A stretch of 64,000 bases of DNA from Burkholderiales bacterium (GTDB taxonomy: Bacteria > Pseudomonadota > Gammaproteobacteria > Burkholderiales > Burkholderiaceae_F): positions 1 through 64,000 of the forward strand of contig JADCGS010000010.1 of NCBI GenBank assembly GCA_020248865.1, read 5' to 3'. The stretch's first letter is position 1, and each line of letters opens with the position of its first letter. A model generated the notes under the pieces. That model was not told the DNA's origin, did no database searches, and saw nothing but the letters and a program-made list of their open reading frames with translations. Both the position numbers and the translations under genes were made by a program. Positions 8,979 through 19,524 of this stretch are shown here, piece by piece.

Positions 8979-10210
8979 GCGACCGCCTCCGTTCGCTGCC
9001 ATTGCGGAAATGGATCGGGAAAGTCACGCCAGCCCTTCATGTCCGCCGCCCCCTTGCGCGTCTCGGTGTAGTTCAGGTGCATGCCCTTCCAGGCTTCTTC
9101 GATGGTCGCCCGGTCCATATGTCGGCCGATGAAGACGACCTCGTTGAGACGGTCCCCGTATGGCTCCTTCCAGCGCGCATCGATGTTCTGGCGCTCGGGC
9201 GTGCCCTTGGCCGGCCAGCGCTCGCGCGGTGCTGCAGCCCACCAGCGGCCCACCGGCTCGTGCGAGGCGGTGTTACCGGCGCGCGAGTAGTTCACCACCC
9301 AATCGGGACGGCTGGCCAGCCACACATAGCCCTTGGCGCGGATCAGGCCTGGCAGCGGCAGGTCCATGAAGGTGGAGAAGCGCCAGGGGTGCAGCGGCTG
9401 GTGGCTGCGCAGCACGAAGCTGGTGATGCCGTAGGCCTCGGTCTCAGGCGTGTGCTTGCCTTCGAGCTCGCGTGCCCAGCCGGGCATGGCGCTGGCGCGT
9501 TCCAGGTCGAACTTGCCCGTGCCCAGGAGGGTCTTCAGCGGGACGCGGCCGTGATCGGCGTAGACGATCTGCGCGGTCGGGTTCAGCGCCTTGACGACGG
9601 CGGTCACTTCATCGCGCCGCGCGGCATCGACCTTGTCGATCTTGTTGACCACCACCACGTCGGCAAACTCGATCTGCTCGGTCAGCAGGCCGGCCAGGCT
9701 GCGGTTGTCGTCGTCACCGGCCACCTCGCCGCGTTGGCTCAGCAGGTCGGTGCTGCTGTGGTCGGCCAACAGGTTGAAGGCATCCACCACCGTCACCATG
9801 GTGTCGATGCGCGCCACGTCGTTCAGCGACTCGCCCTCTTCGCTGGTGAAGTCGAAGGTGGCAGCCACCGGCAGGGGCTCGCCGATGCCGGTGGACTCGA
9901 TCAGCAGGTAGTCGAAGCGACCTTCCGCGGCGAGGCGCTTGACCTCCAGCAGCAGGTCTTCGCGCAGCGTGCAGCAGATGCAGCCATTGCTCATCTCGAC
10001 CAGCTTCTCGTCGGTGCGCGACAGCGCTGCGCCCGAATTAGCCGCGCCGCGTTCCACCAGCGACGCATCGATGTTCACGTCGCTCATGTCGTTGACGATC
10101 ACCGCCACGCGCAGGCCTTCGCGGTTGGCCAGGATGTGGTTGAGAAGCGTGGTCTTGCCCGCGCCGAGGAAGCCGGACAGGACGGTGACGGGGAGGCGCT
10201 GTTTCGTCAT
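8975..10210 (-). CDS. COG0523 zinc metallochaperone GTPase, ZigA/YciC-type
   Basis: A 411-residue G3E GTPase with Walker [10 protein letters not shown] (residues 12-20), the CxCC metal motif (C77, C79, C80), an NKID guanine motif, and a long C-terminal CobW_C domain containing HPWRFSTF and a Trp-rich segment (GRWWAA). These features are typical of the larger zinc-responsive COG0523 proteins induced by Zur under zinc starvation, which pass zinc to client enzymes. It is the first gene of the minus-strand operon and begins 44 bases from the palindromic operator candidate, divergent from zur. It is clearly different in length and C-terminal domain from the second COG0523 protein at 467-1447. Confidence 0.93.
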   Translation of the reverse strand: MTKQRLPVTVLSGFLGAGKTTLLNHILANREGLRVAVIVNDMSDVNIDASLVERGAANSGAALSRTDEKLVEMSNGCICCTLREDLLLEVKRLAAEGRFDYLLIESTGIGEPLPVAATFDFTSEEGESLNDVARIDTMVTVVDAFNLLADHSSTDLLSQRGEVAGDDDNRSLAGLLTEQIEFADVVVVNKIDKVDAARRDEVTAVVKALNPTAQIVYADHGRVPLKTLLGTGKFDLERASAMPGWARELEGKHTPETEAYGITSFVLRSHQPLHPWRFSTFMDLPLPGLIRAKGYVWLASRPDWVVNYSRAGNTASHEPVGRWWAAAPRERWPAKGTPERQNIDARWKEPYGDRLNEVVFIGRHMDRATIEEAWKGMHLNYTETRKGAADMKGWRDFPDPFPQWQRTEAVA

Positions 10211-10254
10211 GATGGGTGCTCTGTCGGTGCGGACGTCGACTGCGTTCTTGTTCG

Positions 10255-10276
10255 TAATAGTAGTGCATTATCATTA
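10255..10276. promoter_or_regulatory. Candidate Zur/Fur-type operator
   Basis: An AT-rich imperfect palindrome lies in a GC-rich setting, in the 96-base gap between the divergent COG0523 and zur starts. TAATAGTAGTG pairs with CATTATCATTA, with 8 of 11 base pairs matching. The sequence resembles Fur-superfamily boxes (ATGATAATGC-type half sites). It lies 31 bases before zur and 45 bases before the COG0523 gene, so one site could control both arms. The identity of the regulator is inferred from the adjacent zur gene. Confidence 0.65.
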
Positions 10277-10306
10277 AAGTCCACTTGAATCCGGTAGCCT
10301 CCATGC

Positions 10307-10756
10307 ATGGAACGCAACACCCGCCAGCGCAGCGCCATCCGCGACGCCATCGCGCGGGCCGACCGACCGCTGCTGCCGCAAGAGGTGCTGGAAGCGGCCC
10401 AGCACGACGTGCCGGGGCTGGGCATCGCCACGGTCTATCGCAACCTCAAGGTACTGGTCGAGGAAGGCGAACTGCAGCCGGTGAACCTGCCCGGCGAGAA
10501 CCCGCGCTTCGAGCTGGTGGGACATCAGCACCATCACCACTTCCAGTGCCGGCAATGCCAGCGCGTGTTCGACGTGCACGCCTGCCCGGGCGACCTGGGC
10601 CGCCTGGCGCCGCAGGGCTTCACGGTGGAAGACCACGACCTCACGCTCTATGGGCGCTGCAAGGACTGCGCGCTACCCGTGGACAAGCCCGGCAGGCGCA
10701 AGGCAGCCGAGCCGGGAGCCCACAAGCACAAGCACACGCACCGTCACCGCAGCTGA
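10307..10756 (+). CDS. zur: Zinc uptake regulator, Fur family
   Basis: A 149-residue Fur-superfamily repressor. The N-terminal winged helix (residues 1-70) contains the recognition segment GIATVYRNLKVL. The dimer and metal domain follows with HQHHHHFQCRQC (C81 and C84), then GRCKDC (C118 and C121), giving the two CxxC pairs of the structural zinc site. The family normally binds palindromic boxes with zinc as co-repressor. Specificity for zinc rather than iron rests on context: znuCBA downstream and two COG0523 GTPases upstream. Unusual is the basic, His-rich C-terminal tail (HKHKHTHRHRS), which could add extra metal sites. It is probably autoregulated through the site 31 bases upstream. Confidence 0.92.
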   Translation: MERNTRQRSAIRDAIARADRPLLPQEVLEAAQHDVPGLGIATVYRNLKVLVEEGELQPVNLPGENPRFELVGHQHHHHFQCRQCQRVFDVHACPGDLGRLAPQGFTVEDHDLTLYGRCKDCALPVDKPGRRKAAEPGAHKHKHTHRHRS

Positions 10757-10793
10757 TGGCCCAGAGGCTGTCGTGCTGACGGCAGGCGCCGGT

Positions 10794-10862
10794 ATGCGGC
10801 TGCTGCTGGCCAGCGCTGTGCTCGCCGTGCTGTGGCTGGCCGTGGGATGGGCCTTGACGTGA
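10794..10862 (+). CDS. Possible hydrophobic micropeptide ahead of znuC
   Basis: A 22-codon open frame begins at an ATG, with an in-frame GTG seven codons earlier, and encodes a short basic start followed by one membrane-length hydrophobic stretch (LLLASAVLAVLWLAVGWAL). Its stop TGA overlaps the GTG proposed as the znuC start (GTGA, 10859-10862), so it could act as a coupled leader. There is no homology-based support and chance is possible in GC-rich DNA. It could instead be the 5' part of an unannotated small membrane subunit. Confidence 0.3.
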   Translation: MRLLLASAVLAVLWLAVGWALT

Positions 10863-11605
10863 GTGCTGCAAATGTGGCCGCAGTCACTTTGCGGGACCTG
10901 ACGGTGTCGTACCGCGGCCACCCCGCGGTGCACCACCTCAGCGGCACCTTCATGGCTGGCACGCTGACGGCCGTGGTCGGGCCCAACGGGGCCGGCAAGA
11001 GCAGCCTGCTCAGTGCGATGGGCGGCACGATCCGCGGCTTCGAAGGCAACATCGAGCGCGACCCGGCTTTGCAGCTGGCCTACCTGCCGCAGGCCTCGGC
11101 GCTGGATCGCAGCTTCCCGGTGCGCGTGCACGAGGTGGTTGCCATGGGCCTGTGGTCGCGCATCGGCAGCTTTGGTGGCCTGCGGCCTGAAGACCGAAAC
11201 CGCGTCGACCAGGCGCTGGCCGCCGTGGGCCTGAGTGGATTCGCCGCTCGCTGGCTGGGCGAGTTGTCCGCCGGCCAGGCCCAGCGAGTGCTGTTCGCGC
11301 GCGTGCTGATGCAGGACGCCGGTCTGATCCTGTTGGACGAGCCCTTCAACGCCATCGATGCGCGCACCACGGCCGATCTGCTGGCGCTGCTGCACTGCTG
11401 GAAGCATGAGGCACGCACCGTGGTTGCCGTGCTGCACGACATCGAGCAGGTGCGCGAACACTTCGAACAGGTGCTGTTGCTGGCCCGTGAACGCGTTGCC
11501 TGGGGGCCGACGGCCGAGGTGCTGAAGGCCGAACACCTGTTCAAGGCGCGCCAAATGGCCGAGGCCTGGGACGACGCGGCGCCGCGCGGCGAGGTGTCGG
11601 CATGA
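10859..11605 (+). CDS. znuC: Zinc ABC transporter ATP-binding protein
   Basis: About 248 residues with Walker A GPNGAGKSS, a Q-loop in YLPQ, the signature LSAGQAQRV and Walker B LILLDEPFN, followed by VLHD. The gene order ATPase, permease, binding protein and the adjacent zur identify it as the ATPase of the high-affinity zinc importer (manganese/zinc/iron chelate ABC family). The start is uncertain. A GTG at 10859 gives a natural MSAANVAAVTLRDL start and overlaps the preceding micropeptide stop; an ATG at 10847 would add four residues. The stop TGA at 11603-11605 overlaps an ATG that opens a repeat-derived 28-codon frame leading to znuB. Confidence 0.92.
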   Translation: MSAANVAAVTLRDLTVSYRGHPAVHHLSGTFMAGTLTAVVGPNGAGKSSLLSAMGGTIRGFEGNIERDPALQLAYLPQASALDRSFPVRVHEVVAMGLWSRIGSFGGLRPEDRNRVDQALAAVGLSGFAARWLGELSAGQAQRVLFARVLMQDAGLILLDEPFNAIDARTTADLLALLHCWKHEARTVVAVLHDIEQVREHFEQVLLLARERVAWGPTAEVLKAEHLFKARQMAEAWDDAAPRGEVSA

Positions 11606-11688
11606 GCGCCGCGCCGGGCCGCCCCAAGCAAGCTCGCATCCCCGCGGGGGATCGACTGCAGTACTCGGCTGTCGAGGGGTGCACATGA
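11602..11688 (+). repeat. Repeat-derived 28-codon open frame bridging znuC and znuB
   Basis: The 79-base gap between znuC and znuB contains a GC-rich intergenic repeat with a 17-base core (CGCCGGGCCGCCCCAAG, 11612-11628). The identical core occurs in lpxB at 31864-31880 on the other strand. Read in one frame from an ATG overlapping the znuC stop, it encodes 28 residues starting MSAAPGRPKQARIPAGDR. It ends at a TGA that overlaps the znuB ATG (11685-11688). The element therefore sits inside what was presumably a direct ATGA junction and keeps translation continuous. The peptide itself is unlikely to have a function. Confidence 0.6.
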
Positions 11689-12563
11689 GTCCGCTCTTTG
11701 TGTTCTTGCTGGAACCCTTCGTCGAGTTCCCGTTCATGCGCCGAGCGCTGGTGGGCACGCTGGCGCTGTCGCTGGGCTGTGCGCCCATCGGCTGCGTGCT
11801 GGTGCTGCGCCGCATGAGCCTGGTGGGCGATGCCATGGCGCACGCCGTGCTGCCTGGGGCCGCCGCGGGTTTCCTGCTGGCAGGGCTGTCGCTGCCGGCT
11901 ATGAGCCTGGGTGGCTTCGTCGCCGCGCTGGCCGTGGCGCTGGCCGCCGGCTTCGTCACGCGCAGCACGCCGCAGCGCGAAGACGCCAGTTTCGCGGCCT
12001 TCTACCTGATCGCTCTGGCGCTGGGGGTGCTGCTGGTGTCGCTGCGCGGCAGCCAGATCGACCTGATGCACATGCTGTTCGGCAGCGTGCTGGCGGTGGA
12101 CGACGTGGCGCTGCTGCAGCTCGCCGTGGTGGCCAGCGTCACGCTGTGGGCCCTGGCGCTGATGTACCGGCCGCTGGTGCTGGAGAGCTTCGACCCCTGC
12201 TTCCTGCGCAGCGTGGGTGGCCCTGGTGCTCGTGCGCACATGCTGCTCCTGGTGTTGCTGGTGGCCAACCTGGTCAGCGCCTTCCAGGCCCTGGGTACGC
12301 TGATGGCCGTCGGTTTGATGATGCTGCCGGCAGCCGCAGCGCGTTTCTGGGTGACCAGCCTGCCGGCAATGGCTGCGTTGTCGGTAGCCGTCGGCGCTGC
12401 ATCCGGCGCGGCCGGCTTGCTGCTGAGCTACCACGCCGAGTTGCCGTCCGGCCCCTGCATCGTGCTCGTCTGCGGTTTGGCCTACATGGCATCGGTTCTG
12501 TTTGGCGCCCGCGAAGGCATCGTCACGCGGCGGCTGCAGGCCGCATCTCACCTGACCCGTTGA
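11685..12563 (+). CDS. znuB: Zinc ABC transporter permease
   Basis: A 292-residue polytopic inner-membrane protein with about eight to nine hydrophobic segments and the family hallmark VGDAMAHAVLPGAAAGF (SLVGDA..H....G motif of ABC-3 permeases). The ATG at 11685 is chosen over a GTG at 11679 because a GAGGGG ribosome-binding sequence lies just upstream and the resulting MSPLFVFLLEPF start is natural. It transports zinc delivered by ZnuA using ZnuC. The znuA ATG follows five bases after its stop, so znuB and znuA are tightly linked. Confidence 0.94.
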   Translation: MSPLFVFLLEPFVEFPFMRRALVGTLALSLGCAPIGCVLVLRRMSLVGDAMAHAVLPGAAAGFLLAGLSLPAMSLGGFVAALAVALAAGFVTRSTPQREDASFAAFYLIALALGVLLVSLRGSQIDLMHMLFGSVLAVDDVALLQLAVVASVTLWALALMYRPLVLESFDPCFLRSVGGPGARAHMLLLVLLVANLVSAFQALGTLMAVGLMMLPAAAARFWVTSLPAMAALSVAVGAASGAAGLLLSYHAELPSGPCIVLVCGLAYMASVLFGAREGIVTRRLQAASHLTR

Positions 12564-12568
12564 ACACC

Positions 12569-13462
12569 ATGACCCTGAACCGCCGTCAGACATTGAAAAT
12601 GGGCGGTGCCGCCCTGGCCGCACTGCATCCCCTGGCCCTCCGCGCGCAAGCCCCGGCTCCCCGCGTCGTCGCCAGCTTTTCCATCCTGGCCGACATGGCG
12701 CGGGAACTCGCACCCGCCGGTGTGCAGGTCACCGCGCTGGTCGGGCCCAACGCGGACGCCCATGTCTACGCGCCGAGCCCCGCCGACGGCAAACGTCTGG
12801 CCGAGGCCGACCTGGTGTTGATCAACGGCCTGGGTTTCGAGGGCTGGATCGAGCGCATGGTCAAAATTTCCGGCTACCGCGGCACGGTCGCCGTGGCCAG
12901 CCAGGGCATCCAGGCACGAACGGGCGGTCACCACGGCACGGACCCTCATGCCTGGCAAGACCTGACACTGGCGCGGCGATACGCCAGCAACATCAGCGCG
13001 GCCTTCATCCAGCGTTGGCCCGCGCAGCGCGACGAGATCGCCCGACGCGACGCGGATTACGGGGGCCGCATCGGAAGCCTCGACCGACAGGTGCGCGAGT
13101 GGCTGAGCGTCGTGCCACGCGCCCAGCGCCGCGTGATCACCTCCCACGACGCCTTCGGCTACTTCGGTGCCGCTTACGGCGTGGACTTCCTGGCACCGCA
13201 GGGCTGGACCACCCACAGCGAACCGTCGGCGGCCGCGGTGGCGCGCCTGATCCGCCAGATCAGGAAGGACGGCGTGCGCGCGATCTTCATCGAGAACATC
13301 AGCGACCCCCGCTTGGTCGAGCGCATCGCCAGCGAGGCCGGCGTGCGCATCGGCGGAACGCTGTACTCCGATGCCCTGTCCAAACCCGACGGACCTGCGC
13401 CGACCTACCTGCGCCTGATCGAACACAACGCGCGCAGCCTGGCTGCCGCGCTGCAGGCCTGA
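12569..13462 (+). CDS. znuA: Zinc ABC transporter periplasmic binding protein
   Basis: A 297-residue cluster A-I solute-binding protein. The N-terminus NRRQTLKMGG followed by a short hydrophobic stretch looks like a twin-arginine (Tat) signal, unusual for ZnuA, with likely cleavage after the LRAQA segment. Expected zinc ligands are present: H65 (DAHVY), H127 (TDPHAW), H193 (SHDAFGYF) and D268 (LYSDAL). The His-rich loop found in many ZnuA proteins is reduced here to GGHHGTDPH. It captures zinc in the periplasm for ZnuB/ZnuC. The DUF2796 gene follows 31 bases later with a strong GAGGAG site. Confidence 0.94.
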   Translation: MTLNRRQTLKMGGAALAALHPLALRAQAPAPRVVASFSILADMARELAPAGVQVTALVGPNADAHVYAPSPADGKRLAEADLVLINGLGFEGWIERMVKISGYRGTVAVASQGIQARTGGHHGTDPHAWQDLTLARRYASNISAAFIQRWPAQRDEIARRDADYGGRIGSLDRQVREWLSVVPRAQRRVITSHDAFGYFGAAYGVDFLAPQGWTTHSEPSAAAVARLIRQIRKDGVRAIFIENISDPRLVERIASEAGVRIGGTLYSDALSKPDGPAPTYLRLIEHNARSLAAALQA

Positions 13463-13493
13463 ATCACCACTGCCACCCACCTGAGGAGATCCG

Positions 13494-14033
13494 ATGAACC
13501 GACCGACCCTTGTTTTGTGGATGACTTGCCTGTCCTTCGCTGCGGCCCCAGCCTGGTCGGCGGGCAAGGCGCACGAACACGGCGCGCTGAAGCTCGACGT
13601 GGCGATCGAAGGCAACAAGCTCACGATCGCGATGGAAGCACCGCTGGACAACCTGCTCGGCTTCGAACGCGCGCCACGCACCGACGCCGAGCGCAAGGCG
13701 GCCGCCGAGGTACTGGCCCGGCTGCGAAGCCCGAACCAGGGCAAAGCGCTGTTCAGCGCAGACGCCTCCGCGCAATGCACCCTGAGCAAGGCCGACGTGC
13801 AGGCGCCGGTGCTTGAGCCCGGCGCCAAGCCGGCACCGAAGGACGAACATGCCGACCTGGATGCGAGCTACGAGTTCAGCTGCGCGCAGCCTGCCGAACT
13901 GCGCAGCCTGGACGTCGGGCTTTTCGACGCCTACAAACGCATCCAGCGCATCGATGTACAGGTGGCGGGGCCGAAGTCCCAGTCGAAGGTGACCTTGAAG
14001 CGGCCGGCGCGCAGTGTCAAGCTGGTGCGGTGA
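13494..14033 (+). CDS. zrgA: ZrgA-like periplasmic zinc-associated protein (DUF2796)
   Basis: A 179-residue protein with a clear signal peptide (hydrophobic core LVLWMTCLSFAAAPAWSA). A DUF2796 domain begins AHEHGALKLDVAIEGNKL, matching the ZrgA family, which is found in zinc-regulated operons and has been implicated in zinc uptake in vibrios. The His residues after the signal (KAHEHG) and in DEHADLD are candidate zinc ligands, and two Cys (AQCTLS, EFSCAQ) may form a disulphide. An unusually good ribosome-binding site (GAGGAG) precedes the ATG. It is last in the zur-znuCBA arm and presumably co-regulated. The role is taken from the family and neighbourhood. Confidence 0.82.
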   Translation: MNRPTLVLWMTCLSFAAAPAWSAGKAHEHGALKLDVAIEGNKLTIAMEAPLDNLLGFERAPRTDAERKAAAEVLARLRSPNQGKALFSADASAQCTLSKADVQAPVLEPGAKPAPKDEHADLDASYEFSCAQPAELRSLDVGLFDAYKRIQRIDVQVAGPKSQSKVTLKRPARSVKLVR

Positions 14034-14639
14034 ACAGCGACCGCGTGAATGGCCCGCTGGCATAGCGCCGAACGGCAGCTAACTGGGGTAAGCCGGAACG
14101 GCGGGAACTGGCCGGGTGCTGCCCGCCACCTCGCTCGCCCGTGCGGCCGCTGCCCAACGCATTGCGGGCATTCAATGCCCAGTGGCCGTGCGCTCCGTGC
14201 GAGTCTGGACCGAAGGGCCGCCACGAGTGGATCGAAGCTCGGAGAGGTTGCCGTTGATGATGTACTTCCATAGATCACCGAGCGGCAAGTCGTCTGGTCC
14301 CCTGCCCTGCCATTGCCCAGCACAGCGAATCAGGAAGCGCGGCCGGCCGGCGCGGCGTATCGCCTGGGAGCGCAAGAATTTACCGTCAGCGCAACTCAAC
14401 CCGTCGATCGCCCGATAAGCCGCATGGATGCTAGATCTTGCGGCCGGAATTTACCGTCAACGTGGGAATCGCCATGACGGAAAATTTCTCGCGTGAACTC
14501 GACGCGACATTTTTACCGTCAGATTGAAGGGCATCCCAGCGATAGATCTCGATAGATCTCGACATAAGTTTTCCTTTCGAATCAACTGGTTGGGTCGACT
14601 TTCCGATAGATCTCGATAGACCCCGATAGCTCTCGAAAG
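14034..14639. other. Long non-coding region next to guaA 3' end, with two repeat families
   Basis: There is no convincing gene in this 606-base gap, which is lower in GC towards guaA. Short open frames on both strands lack recognisable motifs. It contains the TTTACCGTCA repeats and the CGATAGATCT repeats listed separately. The 3' end of guaA is a recurrent integration site for genomic islands, so this is a plausible island boundary, but no integrase gene is seen here. Confidence 0.6.
14376..14521. repeat. Three direct and one inverted copy of a 13-base ATTTACCGTCA repeat
   Basis: GAATTTACCGTCA occurs at 14376-14388 and again at 14447-14459. The variant ATTTTTACCGTCA occurs at 14509-14521, and a related TGACGGAAAATTT lies in the opposite orientation at 14475-14487. 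The spacing of the direct copies is 71 and 62 bases. Such regularly spaced short repeats are typical of protein-binding arrays or of the ends of some insertion sequences (for example IS21-type). Which applies cannot be decided here. Confidence 0.6.

Positions 14640-14640
<1 letters not shown>
14540..14640. repeat. CGATAGATCT decamer repeats adjoining the guaA stop codon
   Basis: Two perfect tandem copies of CGATAGATCT lie at 14540-14559. A second cluster at 14604-14633 has one perfect and two diverged copies (CGATAGACCC, CGATAGCTCT), running directly into the guaA stop codon through CGAAAGC. The two clusters flank a 44-base AT-richer spacer. The position immediately 3' of guaA suggests recombinase arm-type sites or decayed island termini. 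Confidence 0.6.
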
Positions 14641-16223
<1,583 letters not shown>

Positions 16224-16237
16224 GGCGTTCTCAGGGT

Positions 16238-18086
<1,849 letters not shown>

Positions 18087-18122
18087 TCATTGGATGCTTG
18101 TGCAGACGACGCGGACCTCTAA

Positions 18123-18134
18123 AATAACGTTATT
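18123..18134. promoter_or_regulatory. Perfect AT-rich palindrome in the guaB/DUF4124 divergent promoter region
   Basis: AATAACGTTATT is a perfect 12-base palindrome in the 162-base gap between divergent guaB and the DUF4124 gene, 28 bases before the latter. In DNA this GC-rich such a site is unlikely by chance and could be an operator or overlap a promoter. No protein can be assigned. The classic PurR box does not match it. Confidence 0.4.
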
Positions 18135-18161
18135 CCATAGTTAGGCAGGTGGCGGCCCTCG

Positions 18162-18668
18162 ATGCGGACTTCCTCGAAGCGATTGCCGGCCGTTGTGGCC
18201 GCTCTGATGCTCGCGCTGGCCTGCAGCGACGCGGCCCTCGGGCAGTGGGCCTGGAGGGACGAGAACGGCCGGCTGGTCTTCTCGGACCGTCAGCCCCCGG
18301 CCAACATCAAGCCCGAGAACATCGTGCGCCAGCCAGGCCAGTCCGGCATCGCCCGCCCGTCCGGCGAAGCCGCACCGGCAGACTCCGCCAAGGCAGCGCC
18401 GCGCACCGCGGCCGAACGCGAATTGGAGTTCCGCAAGCGCCAGACCGAGCGGGCGGACGCAGAGCGCAAGCAGGCCGAGGAGCAGGCCAGCGTCTCTCGC
18501 CGCAATTCCGATTGTGAGCGAGCACGCGGCTACCTGCGCTCGCTCGAAGATGGCGCGCGCATCGTCCGAACCGACCCGCAGGGCAATCGCGAGTTTCTCG
18601 ACGACGCACAGCGTACTGCCGAGATAGCCCGCGCGCGCGAGGCGGTAGCGCGCAGCTGCACCGGCTGA
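18162..18668 (+). CDS. DUF4124 domain-containing periplasmic protein
   Basis: A 168-residue protein with a signal peptide (AVVAALMLALACSDAALG). The DUF4124 motif follows (QWAWRDENGRLVFSDRQPP, the usual 'W.D..G..hysD.pPp' pattern). After a low-complexity Ala/Pro linker comes a charged helical region (RELEFRKRQTERADAERKQAEEQ) and a C-terminal segment with two Cys that could form a disulphide. Proteins of this kind are common in betaproteobacteria; their role in the envelope is unknown. It is transcribed away from guaB and convergent with rnfH. Confidence 0.85.
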   Translation: MRTSSKRLPAVVAALMLALACSDAALGQWAWRDENGRLVFSDRQPPANIKPENIVRQPGQSGIARPSGEAAPADSAKAAPRTAAERELEFRKRQTERADAERKQAEEQASVSRRNSDCERARGYLRSLEDGARIVRTDPQGNREFLDDAQRTAEIARAREAVARSCTG

Positions 18669-18725
18669 CCCGCAACGGTCCGGGGCTACGTCTGCTTTGG
18701 ACCTCAGTCCGGCCCCGCGGTCGAT

Positions 18726-19037
18726 CTAGATTGCCTGGCGTCGCCGCCGAACTTCGGCACGCACTCGCCGGGCCTCCCTGGGATCGATCGCCAGTGGCCG
18801 ATACACCTCGATGCGGTCACCCGGCTGCACCGGCTCGGCGCCTTGGCGCGGCTGGTTGAATACCCCCAGATCCAGCACCTGTCCGCCCAGTTCCGGCGCG
18901 AGTTCGAGCAGGCCACTGGCCAGCACCGCCTCGGCCAGCGTCGCGCCGGCCCCAATTTCAACCGGCAGCACGAGCTGGCGCCGCGGCGACAGGTACACCA
19001 CGGTGGCCGCCACCGGCACGCCGTCAGCGCATGCCAT
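18726..19037 (-). CDS. rnfH: RnfH family ubiquitin-like protein
   Basis: A 103-residue protein of the UPF0125/RnfH family with a beta-grasp fold. The conserved elements are VVYLSPRRQLVLPVEIGAG, GVFNQP and PGDRIEVYRPLAIDPREARR. The start at 19037 (MACADGVPV) overlaps the ratA stop by 14 bases; an earlier in-frame start five codons up is possible. The ratA-rnfH pair is conserved in many proteobacteria beside smpB, as here. The molecular function is unsettled. Confidence 0.92.
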   Translation of the reverse strand: MACADGVPVAATVVYLSPRRQLVLPVEIGAGATLAEAVLASGLLELAPELGGQVLDLGVFNQPRQGAEPVQPGDRIEVYRPLAIDPREARRVRAEVRRRRQAI

Positions 19038-19461
19038 AGACCGCCTCGGCACGCCGGGTGAAGGCGTCGATCATCGAGCCGGCAATGCCCTCGAACACCG
19101 GCGCCACGGCGCGGCCGACGATCCCGGTGGCGAACTGGAAGTGCAGGTTCAGGTGCACCTTGCAGGCATCGTCGCGCAGTTGCGTGAAGGTCCATTCTCC
19201 CGACAGGCGCCTGAAGGGGCCGGCCACCAGTTGCATGCGGATCAGCCGCGGCGCGTCGTTGTGGTTGAGGGTGGTGAACTCGCTCCTGACGCCGCGGTAG
19301 TCGATCTGCACCGTGGCCTCGATGTCGCCGTTGGGCTGCGGCCGCAGGCGGGCACCGGCACACCAGGGCAGGAACTTCGGATAGTCCTTGACGCCGGCCA
19401 CCAGCCCGAACATCTCTTCGGCGCTGTAGGGGACGAGGACGGAGCGTTCGACGCGATGCAT
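19024..19461 (-). CDS. ratA: RatA/Coq10-like START-domain protein
   Basis: A 145-residue member of the polyketide cyclase/START family, with the characteristic start VERSVLVPYSAEEMFGLVAGVKDYPKFLPWC. In E. coli the RatA homologue was described as acting on the 50S subunit, whereas the related Coq10 binds ubiquinone, so the role remains debated. It is divergent from smpB across 63 bases, the usual arrangement, and leads the ratA-rnfH pair. Confidence 0.93.
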   Translation of the reverse strand: MHRVERSVLVPYSAEEMFGLVAGVKDYPKFLPWCAGARLRPQPNGDIEATVQIDYRGVRSEFTTLNHNDAPRLIRMQLVAGPFRRLSGEWTFTQLRDDACKVHLNLHFQFATGIVGRAVAPVFEGIAGSMIDAFTRRAEAVYGMR

Positions 19462-19524
19462 GGTGAGTCGGCCGCGCGGGCCCGCAGGCCGCGTTGCTAC
19501 GATGACATTTTACGTTGACCGCGC

